Source: Caulobacteraceae bacterium (GTDB lineage: Bacteria > Pseudomonadota > Alphaproteobacteria > Caulobacterales > Caulobacteraceae). From it: 17,252 nucleotides of DNA. Below are positions 8,227 through 14,529 of the stretch, one piece after another. The translations under genes were made by a program, and so were the position numbers. Every line of letters begins with the position of its first letter. Within the stretch, counting starts at the first letter, position 1. The notes beneath the pieces were generated by a model. That model was not told where the DNA came from. It did not search any database and worked only from the letters and a program-made list of their open reading frames with translations. The stretch is taken from the NCBI GenBank assembly GCA_004144935.1, contig SDZP01000032.1, positions 1 through 17,252 on the forward strand, given 5' to 3'.

Positions 8227-9087
8227 CTAAATCGCGTTGACTGGCAGCTTGAGGAACACACGGCCCTTGCGGGACGCCTCGGGCAAGCCGCCGGCGCGGA
8301 TATTCACCTGCAGCGAGGGCAGGATAAGGGTGGGCGCGGCAAGGGTGGCGTCGCGGGCCTGACGCATGGCCACGAACTCTTCCTCACCAATCCCGTCGTG
8401 GACGTGCCGGTTTCCGGCCCTTTCCTCGGCGACCGTCGTCTCCCAGGCGTAGGCGTTGCGTCCTTCAGGTAGATAGTCGTGACCCACGAAGAGGCGCGTC
8501 TCGGGCGGCAGGTCGAGAATTCTGTGGATCGAGCGGTACAGGCTCGCCGCATCGCCGCCGGGGAAGTCGGCCCGGGCGGTGCCGTAGTCCGGCATGAACA
8601 GGGTGTCGCCGACGAAGGCGGCGTCGGCGATCCGATAGGTCACACAGGCCGGCGTATGGCCCGGCGTATGCAGCACATCGATGGTCAGCTCGCCCAGCGG
8701 CAGGCTCTCGCCCTCCTCGATCAGGATATCGAAGAAGCTTTCGCCCTCGGCGACGTCGTCGGCCTCGAAGAGGTCGCCAAACGCCTTCTGGACCTGGACG
8801 ATGCTGGCCCCGATGACGATCTTCGCCCCCGTCTCGCAGCGGATGTGATCGGCCGCCGACAGGTGGTCGGCGTGGGCGTGGGTTTCCAGCACATAGAGAA
8901 GATCGAGGTTCTGCTCGCGGATCGCCGCCAAGACCGCCTGCGCCGAAACGGTGGACAGCCTGGCGGCCTTGGGTTCGAAGTCCAGCACCGGGTCAATGAC
9001 CGCCGCCTTGCGGGTGGCCGGATCATGGACCAGGTAGGTGACGGTGTTGGTCGCGGTATCGAAGAAGGATTGAATGACGGGCGCCAT
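8227..9087 (-). CDS. blh: persulfide dioxygenase-like metallo-beta-lactamase fold hydrolase (Blh/ETHE1 type)
   Basis: A 286-residue MBL-fold protein. Metal-site residues are visible: THAHADHL (His70, His72, Asp74, His75), His144 in HTPGHT, Asp161 in GDTLF and His203 in VGHDY. The LDF.PKAARLST N-terminal region and the RADFPGGDAASLYRSIHRIL segment are typical of the ETHE1/Blh branch. That branch is a non-heme iron persulfide dioxygenase that oxidises glutathione persulfide to sulfite. Members paired with BigR in Xylella and Agrobacterium are called Blh. A GGAGG ribosome site (9093-9097) sits five bases before the start. The gene is divergent from the ArsR regulator across a 76-bp AT-rich control region and is followed by DUF302. 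Confidence 0.92.
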   Translation of the reverse strand: MAPVIQSFFDTATNTVTYLVHDPATRKAAVIDPVLDFEPKAARLSTVSAQAVLAAIREQNLDLLYVLETHAHADHLSAADHIRCETGAKIVIGASIVQVQKAFGDLFEADDVAEGESFFDILIEEGESLPLGELTIDVLHTPGHTPACVTYRIADAAFVGDTLFMPDYGTARADFPGGDAASLYRSIHRILDLPPETRLFVGHDYLPEGRNAYAWETTVAEERAGNRHVHDGIGEEEFVAMRQARDATLAAPTLILPSLQVNIRAGGLPEASRKGRVFLKLPVNAI

Positions 9088-9116
9088 GGCGGCCTCCGGT
9101 GAAACACAATGAGATC

Positions 9117-9157
9117 TATATATTAGGTCTTGCTAAATTAGCAATCACTCATATGTT
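9117..9157. promoter_or_regulatory. divergent promoter pair with shared palindromic operator (probable BigR site)
   Basis: TTGCTAA-A-TTAGCAA (9130-9144) is a perfect 7+1+7 palindrome. Rightward, its first half gives a TTGCTA -35 (9130-9135), followed after 16 bases by TATGTT (9152-9157). Leftward, its other half gives TTGCTA (9144-9139), followed after 16 bases by TATATA (9122-9117). One operator would therefore cover both -35 boxes, so a bound repressor would silence both operons. The rightward start would fall at or near the ArsR ATG (9164), giving a leaderless message. The region is AT-rich against a GC-rich background. The link to the ArsR protein is inferred from position. Confidence 0.6.
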
Positions 9158-9163
9158 GGGACC

Positions 9164-9520
9164 ATGTTCGATCTCGCGAACTTTGACATCACCCGGTTCG
9201 AGGCCAGCGCCACGGAGGCTGCAAAGCTTCTGAAGGCGCTCGGCAACGAGCGGCGTCTGATGATCCTGTGCCAGCTGACCGACGGCGAGCGCTCGGTGGG
9301 GGACCTGCAATCCCTTGTCGGCCTCTCGCAATCGGCCCTCTCGCAGCACCTGGCGGTGCTGCGGGAGGAGGCCATCGTGGCCACCCGCCGCGAGGGCCAG
9401 ACCATCTGGTACCGGATCGACGATCCCGCCGCGATCCGGGTGGTGGCGACGCTCGCCGAGATCTTCTGTCCCCCGGATATGAGGATCCCTCCCGATGACC
9501 GCCCGCCCGCTGCCGATTGA
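9164..9520 (+). CDS. bigR: BigR/SqrR-type ArsR-family sulfane-sulfur-responsive repressor
   Basis: A 118-residue winged-helix regulator. The ArsR core (about 15-100) shows LLKALGNERRLMILCQL and the recognition-helix region LSQSALSQHLAVLREEAIV, followed by the wing REGQTIWYRI. It has exactly two cysteines, Cys36 and Cys102, separated by 66 residues. This is the spacing of the redox pairs in BigR (Cys42/Cys108) and SqrR (Cys41/Cys107), where persulfides link the cysteines and release DNA. The metal-binding motif of classical ArsR/SmtB sensors is absent. It is therefore likely to repress its own operon and the divergent blh operon. No good SD sequence precedes the ATG. Its 3' end overlaps the rhodanese gene by 26 bases. 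Confidence 0.9.
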   Translation: MFDLANFDITRFEASATEAAKLLKALGNERRLMILCQLTDGERSVGDLQSLVGLSQSALSQHLAVLREEAIVATRREGQTIWYRIDDPAAIRVVATLAEIFCPPDMRIPPDDRPPAAD

Positions 9521-10025
9521 AGCCGCCGACCTCGCCAAGCGCCTGACTTCCGGCCGCGCCACCCTCGTCGACATCCGCGAAGCTGACGAGTTCGCCCGCG
9601 CCCATGTAAAGGGGGCTTTGAGCCGTCCGTTGTCGGACTTCGAAGCCTCACACCTGACCATCGAGCCCGACCGGCATGTGGTCTTCACCTGCCGCACCGG
9701 CATGCGCACCGGCGCCAACTACGACCGGCTCGCGGCGCGCGTCGATGGCCAGGCCTATGTGCTGAACGGCGGACTGGATGCCTGGCGCGCCGCCGGCCTG
9801 CCGGTGACCGAGAACCGCCGGGCGCCACTGGAGATGATGCGACAGGTGCAGATCGCCGCCGGGGGCCTGGCCCTGACCGGCGCGGTGCTCGGCTTCTTGG
9901 TCGATCCGCTCTGGCATCTGCTGTCCGGCGCCATCGGCGGGGGCCTGCTGCTCGCGGGGGTCAGCGGCTTCTGCGGTATGGCCAATCTGCTGACCCTGGC
10001 GCCCTGGAACCGCAAGGCGGCCTGA
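9495..10025 (+). CDS. rhodanese with C-terminal DUF2892 membrane domain (YgaP-like)
   Basis: A 176-residue sulfurtransferase. The rhodanese domain spans about 5-106 (LVDIREADEFARAHVKGAL; catalytic Cys66 in the loop CRTGMRT; YVLNGGLDAWRAAGLPV). Two hydrophobic segments (about 119-137 and 143-158) and the closing SGFCGMANLL..APWN signature mark a DUF2892 domain, as in E. coli YgaP. It should sit in the inner membrane with the rhodanese domain in the cytoplasm, passing sulfane sulfur from persulfides to an acceptor such as sulfite or a thiol. It starts inside the end of the ArsR gene (26-base overlap) and is followed after four bases by the exporter, so the three are surely one operon. Confidence 0.92.
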   Translation: MTARPLPIEAADLAKRLTSGRATLVDIREADEFARAHVKGALSRPLSDFEASHLTIEPDRHVVFTCRTGMRTGANYDRLAARVDGQAYVLNGGLDAWRAAGLPVTENRRAPLEMMRQVQIAAGGLALTGAVLGFLVDPLWHLLSGAIGGGLLLAGVSGFCGMANLLTLAPWNRKAA

Positions 10026-10029
10026 CGCC

Positions 10030-10806
10030 ATGACCCTGACCCTGACGACCATCCTGGCCGCCCTCGCCAGCGGGGCGGTGGTCGGCCTCCTGCTGTCGGT
10101 GTTCGGCGGCGGCGGCTCGGTGCTGGCCACCCCCCTGCTGCTCTATGCGGTAGGGGTCGACGATGCGCACCTGGCCATCGGCACCTCGGCGGCGGCGGTG
10201 GCCGTTAATGCCCTCGGCGGACTGGCTGCTCAGGCCAGGGCCGGCCGGGTGAAATGGCCCTGCGCCCTGGTGTTCGGCGGCTCCGGCCTTGCCGGCTCGC
10301 TGGTCGGCTCGACCTTGGCCAAGGGGATGGACGGCCGTTCGCTGATGATCTGGTTCGCCGTCGCCATGGCCGCCGTCGCCCTCTCCATGATGCTGCCCAG
10401 GAAGAACGAAGGCAATCCCGCCGTCCACCTGACCGCCGGGCTGACGCTGAGGCTGGCCCCTGTCGGCGCCTTGACCGGCCTCGCCGCCGGCTTCTTCGGC
10501 ATCGGCGGAGGCTTCCTCATCGCGCCCGGCTTGATGGCCGCCACCGGCATGACCCTCGCCAATGCCGCCGCCTCGTCCCTGGTCTCGGTCAGCCTGTTCG
10601 GGGCCGCCACCAGCGCCAACTATGCCGCCTCCGGCTGGGTCGACTGGCCGCTGTTTGGTCTGCTGGTCGCCGGCGGCGCGGTGGGCACCGTCGTCGGCGT
10701 GCCGCTGGCCCGCCGCCTGGCCAACCGGGCCACGATGGCGAGACGCCTGTTCGCTGGGATGATCCTGCTGGCCGCCGCCTATGTCGCGTTCCGCTCACTG
10801 ACCTAG
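10030..10806 (+). CDS. TauE/SafE family sulfite/organosulfur exporter
   Basis: A 258-residue multi-pass inner-membrane protein with about eight hydrophobic segments. It has the two-fold repeat typical of TauE/SafE: SVFGGGGSVLATPLLL near residue 23 and GFFGIGGGFLIAPGLM near residue 154, each ending in a conserved proline. Members in BigR-type operons are proposed to export sulfite made by the persulfide dioxygenase. The start lies four bases after the rhodanese stop. The rhodanese end CCTGACGCC leaves no strong SD, so translation is probably coupled. The stop codon shares CTAG with the stop of the convergent glutathione transferase gene, so there is no room for a conventional terminator between them. 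Confidence 0.9.
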   Translation: MTLTLTTILAALASGAVVGLLLSVFGGGGSVLATPLLLYAVGVDDAHLAIGTSAAAVAVNALGGLAAQARAGRVKWPCALVFGGSGLAGSLVGSTLAKGMDGRSLMIWFAVAMAAVALSMMLPRKNEGNPAVHLTAGLTLRLAPVGALTGLAAGFFGIGGGFLIAPGLMAATGMTLANAAASSLVSVSLFGAATSANYAASGWVDWPLFGLLVAGGAVGTVVGVPLARRLANRATMARRLFAGMILLAAAYVAFRSLT

Positions 10807-11459
10807 TCGCGATCGGGCGCCCCCAGGGGGAAGAACGGCCGGAAGTACCGCGCCTCCTCCACGCACCTCGCAAAGGACGGCCGCTTCAGCAGGCGTTGGC
10901 GGTAGGCCCGCAGAACCGGCCACGCATCGGTGATCTCGAGCACCCAGTCGGCATAGAACAGTGACGTCGAGGCGGCCGCGTCGGCCAGGCTGTAGCTCTC
11001 GCCGCAGGCCCAGGTCTTCCCCGCCAGCGCCCCTTCCAGCCAGCCATAGGCCTTGCGCAGTCGCTCATGGGCCAGGGCCAGTCCGTCCTCCGCCGTCATC
11101 GGGATGCGGCCAAGCTTGCTGGCCACCGCCACCTGCTGGGCGTCCATTACATGCAGGTCGAAGAAGCGATCCATGAATCGCACGTCCAGCGCCGCCATCG
11201 GATCGTCCGGGATCAGCCGCACGGGCCCGGGATGCTTCAGCTGCAGGTATTCGATGATGATGCTGGTCTCGACCAGGCTGCGGTCGCCGTCGACCAGCAC
11301 CGGGAACAGCGCCATCGGCCATCGCTCCAGCCAGGCGCCGATGTTGTCTGGATGCTCGGGTCCGATCTCCCGAAACTCGAACGGCGTCTCGTTCTCGTAG
11401 AGGGCGATCAGCGCCTTCTGGGTGTAGGACGAGAAGGGGTGGCCGTAGAGGACGAGCAT
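10803..11459 (-). CDS. glutathione S-transferase family protein
   Basis: A 218-residue two-domain protein. The thioredoxin-like N-terminal domain (about 1-76) starts MLVLYGHPFSSYTQKA with candidate catalytic Ser10/Ser11, then FPVLVDG (52-58) with the cis-proline Pro53 and LVETSII (62-68) contacting glutathione. The all-helical C-terminal domain carries SLADAA (157-162), the family's folding motif. GSTs conjugate or reduce electrophiles using glutathione; the substrate is unknown. It begins 24 bases after the DNA ligase stop on the same strand with a GGAG ribosome site, so it may be co-transcribed with the ligase. It is convergent with the TauE/SafE gene. A role in glutathione persulfide chemistry is possible but not shown. 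Confidence 0.88.
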   Translation of the reverse strand: MLVLYGHPFSSYTQKALIALYENETPFEFREIGPEHPDNIGAWLERWPMALFPVLVDGDRSLVETSIIIEYLQLKHPGPVRLIPDDPMAALDVRFMDRFFDLHVMDAQQVAVASKLGRIPMTAEDGLALAHERLRKAYGWLEGALAGKTWACGESYSLADAAASTSLFYADWVLEITDAWPVLRAYRQRLLKRPSFARCVEEARYFRPFFPLGAPDRD

Positions 11460-11483
11460 CGCGGGATCTCCGTTTGGCCCACC

Positions 11484-13103
11484 CTAATCCAGCATTCGCT
11501 CCAGTGTCGCAAGGTCGTCGGCCTCGCGGGCCGGCTTGTCCCAGCGGATGCGGCTGATGCGCGGAAAGCGCATGGCCACCCCGCTCTTGTGGCGGCTGGA
11601 GCGCTGCAGACCCTCGAACGCCACCTCCAGCACCAGGCCGAAATCCAGGCCCGCCTTCACCGACCGCACCGGCCCGAAGCGGTCGATGGTGTTGTCGCGG
11701 ACGAACTTGTCGAGCTGCTTCAGCTCCTCGTCGGTGAAGCCGAAATAGGCCTTGCCGACGGGGGTGAGGGCGCGGGCGCCCGTCTCGTCCTCGCGCCAGA
11801 CGCCGAAGGTGTAGTCGCTGTAGAAGCTGGACCGCTTGCCGTGGCCGCGCTGGGCGTACATCAGCACCGCGTCGATCAGATGCGGATCGCGCTTCCACTT
11901 GAACCAGGGCCCCCTCGGCCGGCCGGCCTCGTAGAGGCTGTCCCAGCGCTTGAGCATCAGGCCTTCGGAGAGGGCCGCGTCCCCCTCCGGCGGATCGGCC
12001 CGCAGCTTCGCCAGTTCGTCCCAGCTTTCGAACGGCTGCATGGGCGAAAGATCGATGCGCGGCGAGGCGGCCTGGGCGACGAAGGCCTCCAGCCGTTTGC
12101 GACGATCGGCGAAACTCAGGTCCCGCAGGTCCGTCTCGCCCTCCAGCAGCAGGTCGTAGGCGCGGATCGCGGCCGGATAGGCGACCATGGTCTTGGCGTC
12201 GACGGCCTTGCGGTTCAGCCGCTGCTGCAGGTCGCCGAAACTGGCCAGGGCGCCGTCGCGGATGACCAGCAGCTCGCCGTCGATGGCGCCCTCGAAGGTC
12301 ATGTGCTCCAAGACGTCCGGGAAGGTATGGCTGATGTCGTCGCCGGTGCGGGTGTAGAGCCGCCGCTCTCCCCGCTCGCTGACGGCTTGTATGCGGATGC
12401 CGTCCCACTTCCATTCGGCGGCGTAGTCGGCCGGATTCAGCTTGGGGAAGTCCGTATCCTCGTCGATCGGATGGGCCAGCATCACCGAGCGGAAGCGGCC
12501 CGGGTTATCGGCGCTGGGCGCCTCGGAGCGGCCCTCCAGCCAGGCGAACAGATCCTCGTAGGGCGCGTCCATCGCATGCCAGACCTCCTCGATCTGGGCG
12601 ACGCCGATGGCCTGGCCGTTGAGGGCGGCGAGGTCGGCGCAGGCCTGCTTGGCCAGCCGCGCCGAGAAGCCGACCCGCAGGCCGCCGGTCAGCAGCTTCA
12701 AGAGCGCCCAGCGTCCGTCGGGCTCCAGGGCGTCGAGCCAGCGCTCGATCATCGGCTGCACCTCGCCCCGCTTGGCGGTGCGCAGGGCCTCGACCACTTC
12801 CGAAAGCTCCGGCTCGCGGTTGGCGCCCCGCTCGGCCGGCCAGACCAGGGCCACGGTCTCGGCGAGGTCGCCGACGTAGTCGTGGCTCCAGCGGAACAGC
12901 ATCGGGTCCATCCGCGCCTCGACCGCCTTGCGGATGGCCCCCGGCTTGGCGGCCGAGAAGCTGAGGTCGCCGGTCAGCGAGGCCAGGGCCCAGCCGCGGT
13001 CGGGGTCCGGCTGGCTGCCGAGAAAGTCGCGCACCAGCACCAGCTTGGCGTTGCGCGAAGCGGTGAGGCTGAGCCGGTCGAGAAGGCGGGCGAAGGCGCG
13101 CAT
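11484..13103 (-). CDS. ATP-dependent DNA ligase
   Basis: A 539-residue ligase with an N-terminal DNA-binding domain (about 1-200), an adenylation domain (about 205-405) and an OB-fold domain (about 410-535). Nucleotidyltransferase motifs are clear: motif I KWDGIR with the adenylated Lys232, DGELLV (275-280) as motif III, AYDLLL (315-320) as motif IIIa, EGLMLK (380-385) as motif IV and FKWK (401-404) as motif V. Such ligases supplement the NAD-dependent LigA and probably act in repair. In many proteobacteria the type sits in a cluster with an Lhr-type helicase, a nuclease and a phosphoesterase. None of these is in view here, although upstream genes could have been separated. There is no SD sequence before the ATG. 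It is probably followed in the same transcript by the GST. Confidence 0.92.
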   Translation of the reverse strand: MRAFARLLDRLSLTASRNAKLVLVRDFLGSQPDPDRGWALASLTGDLSFSAAKPGAIRKAVEARMDPMLFRWSHDYVGDLAETVALVWPAERGANREPELSEVVEALRTAKRGEVQPMIERWLDALEPDGRWALLKLLTGGLRVGFSARLAKQACADLAALNGQAIGVAQIEEVWHAMDAPYEDLFAWLEGRSEAPSADNPGRFRSVMLAHPIDEDTDFPKLNPADYAAEWKWDGIRIQAVSERGERRLYTRTGDDISHTFPDVLEHMTFEGAIDGELLVIRDGALASFGDLQQRLNRKAVDAKTMVAYPAAIRAYDLLLEGETDLRDLSFADRRKRLEAFVAQAASPRIDLSPMQPFESWDELAKLRADPPEGDAALSEGLMLKRWDSLYEAGRPRGPWFKWKRDPHLIDAVLMYAQRGHGKRSSFYSDYTFGVWREDETGARALTPVGKAYFGFTDEELKQLDKFVRDNTIDRFGPVRSVKAGLDFGLVLEVAFEGLQRSSRHKSGVAMRFPRISRIRWDKPAREADDLATLERMLD

Positions 13104-13183
13104 GGAAGGGGAATGTAGCGCGGGCGCGGAGGTTCACTACCCACACCGATCAATCCAACACTCCGGCTTATCCCTCCCCCCTA

Positions 13184-13301
13184 CCGATTATCCCGACGGA
13201 AGTCGGGACCCAGCACCTGCCAGCGGGCGAGGCCCCGCACTGATCTGCGCTCGCCCTCCACGGCCCACCAACTGGCGCCCGACTTTCGTCGGGGTGATCG
13301 G
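13184..13301. repeat. diverged REPIN-like inverted repeat pair
   Basis: Arms at 13184-13211 and 13274-13301 face each other across 62 bases and match at 23 of 28 positions after reverse complementing. Each contains a hairpin (CCCGACGGAAGTCGGG on the left, CCCGACTTTCGTCGGGG on the right) followed by a GGGACCC/GGCGCC tail. The format matches the 19-157 and 5377-5516 elements, with different stem sequence and more decay. It lies in the 261-bp divergent gap between the ligase gene and the small membrane protein gene; apart from it, I see nothing definite in that gap. Confidence 0.65.
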
Positions 13302-13364
13302 CGTGGAGGCAGGCCTTGCGCGCATCCCTCGAAGACTTCAGCCTGACCGCGGGGAGAAAACACC

Positions 13365-13739
13365 ATGCGCTTCTGGACCATCGTCTTCGGCCTCGCGGCC
13401 GCCTTCAACCTGGTGGTCGGCCTGCCGCTGCTGTTCGCGCCCGCCGCCTTTTACGCCGCCATCGGCCAGCCGCCGCCGCCCGACATCCTGTCCTCGCAGA
13501 TGGTCGGCCTGCTGGTGGCGGTCTTCGGGGTCGGCTACGTCATGGTCGCCCGGGCGCCGGCCCGCAACCGCAACATCCTGTGGCTCGGCGTGCTGGGTAA
13601 GACACCGCTGCCGCTGATCACCTGGCTCAGCATCCAGGCCGGGCGCACGCCGATGGACGGCCTCTGGCTGACCCTCGTCGACCTCGTCTTCGTCGCCCTG
13701 TTCCTCACCTATCTGCTGCGCCATCCCAAGTCCGCATGA
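13365..13739 (+). CDS. four-helix membrane protein of unknown function
   Basis: I do not recognise this 124-residue protein. It has four hydrophobic segments (about 4-27, 41-63, 70-90 and 99-118), a conserved-looking FNLVVGLPLLFAP first helix, and a proline-rich turn (GQPPPP, 34-39). It should be an inner-membrane protein with short loops. A GGGGAG ribosome site (13351-13356) precedes the start at good spacing. Its stop overlaps the start of the next gene in an ATGA tetranucleotide (13736-13739), so the two are translationally coupled and probably act together or are at least made in fixed ratio. Confidence 0.8.
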   Translation: MRFWTIVFGLAAAFNLVVGLPLLFAPAAFYAAIGQPPPPDILSSQMVGLLVAVFGVGYVMVARAPARNRNILWLGVLGKTPLPLITWLSIQAGRTPMDGLWLTLVDLVFVALFLTYLLRHPKSA

Positions 13740-14206
13740 CCGGGAAGTCCGCCGTCCAGTCCCAGGGCGCCTGCGTCTGCGGCGCCGTCCGGTTCGAGAT
13801 CGATGTTCCCGCCGTCTGGGCCTGGCACGACCATGGCGAGGCCAGCCGGCGGGCCCAGGGCTGCGCCTACGCCACCTATGTCGGGACCTGGAAGAGCCGG
13901 TTCCGCTGGCTGCAGGGCGAGGACGAGCTCAGCCGCTACGAGGACGAAGCCAACCGGACGACCCGCAGCTTCTGCCGCCGCTGCGGCACGCCGGTCGCCT
14001 ACGAAAAGGCCCGCTCGCCGCGCTTCATCAACATCCCCCGCAGCCTGTTTCCCGAGCGCACCGGCCGCGAGCCCCGCTACCACATGAACCTCGCCGAACG
14101 CGCCGACTGGACCTACTGGGGCGAGCCGCTGGGGCCGCTGAAGGGTTATCCGGGCGTGATGCGCGAGCGGCCGAGGAAGACGCGGCTCGATCCGGTGCGC
14201 GATTGA
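13736..14206 (+). CDS. GFA/CENP-V fold protein with altered zinc ligands
   Basis: A 156-residue protein of the GFA (glutathione-dependent formaldehyde-activating, Mss4-like) family. The family pattern starts with CVCGAVRFEI (Cys13, Cys15) and ends with FCRRCGTPVAYE (Cys80, Cys83), the four ligands of the structural zinc. The second site, normally a CHCxxC cluster around residues 30-36, reads AWHDHGEASRR here, so its cysteines are replaced by His31, Asp32 and His33; Cys43 is the only nearby cysteine. The formaldehyde-activating function assigned to the family name is doubtful in general, and more so with this site lost. The gene is coupled to the upstream membrane protein by an ATGA overlap. 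Confidence 0.82.
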   Translation: MTGKSAVQSQGACVCGAVRFEIDVPAVWAWHDHGEASRRAQGCAYATYVGTWKSRFRWLQGEDELSRYEDEANRTTRSFCRRCGTPVAYEKARSPRFINIPRSLFPERTGREPRYHMNLAERADWTYWGEPLGPLKGYPGVMRERPRKTRLDPVRD

Positions 14207-14241
14207 CCGCCGGTTAATCCGGCCGTGCGCACTGTGGCGCC

Positions 14242-14529
14242 ATGCTGATGCTTCTCATCGGGATCGTCGGCGCCAACCTGCTGGCCTTCGGTCTGTTCGC
14301 GGTCGACAAGCGCGCCGCCATCCACGGCGACTCCCGCATCCCCGAGAACACCCTGCTGCTGGTCAGCCTGCTGGGCGGCAGTCCGGCCGCCTTCGCCGCG
14401 CAGCAGCTGTTTCACCACAAGACCCGCAAGCAGCCGTTCCTCACCCGCTTCTGGATGGTGGTGGCCTTTCAGGGGGTCGTCGCGGGCGGCTGGATCGTGC
14501 TCGGGCTGCCGTTGCCGACGCCCGCCTAG
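14242..14529 (+). CDS. DUF1294 family small membrane protein
   Basis: A 95-residue inner-membrane protein. DUF1294 signatures are visible: FAVDKRAAI (19-27), RIPENTLL (32-39), LLGGSPAAFAAQQLFHHKTRKQPF (43-66), and a hydrophobic final helix (about 68-90). The family's function is unknown; some members carry an extra N-terminal cold-shock-like domain, which this one lacks. It starts 35 bases after the GFA gene. A small hairpin GCCGG-TTAAT-CCGGC (14209-14223) lies in that gap and could be a weak terminator or promoter-associated feature. There is no clear SD sequence. The stop codon shares CTAG with the stop of the convergent xerC gene. Confidence 0.88.
   Translation: MLMLLIGIVGANLLAFGLFAVDKRAAIHGDSRIPENTLLLVSLLGGSPAAFAAQQLFHHKTRKQPFLTRFWMVVAFQGVVAGGWIVLGLPLPTPA

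Noticed and set aside
7800..8261. Longer DUF302 start at 8261
   Set aside because: It would overlap the blh gene and add 26 residues unlike the family; the ATG at 8183 has an AAGGAAA ribosome site.
11067..13118. 683-residue open frame on the + strand across the ligase and GST genes
   Set aside because: It is antisense to the ligase, which has every nucleotidyltransferase motif. The + frame gives a compositionally odd product rich in G, H, Q, R and A with no recognisable domain, as expected for an antisense frame in GC-rich DNA.
13181..13408. 75-residue - strand frame ending in GPDFRRDNR
   Set aside because: Its end is the translation of the diverged repeat pair; there is no domain, and it overlaps the membrane protein start.
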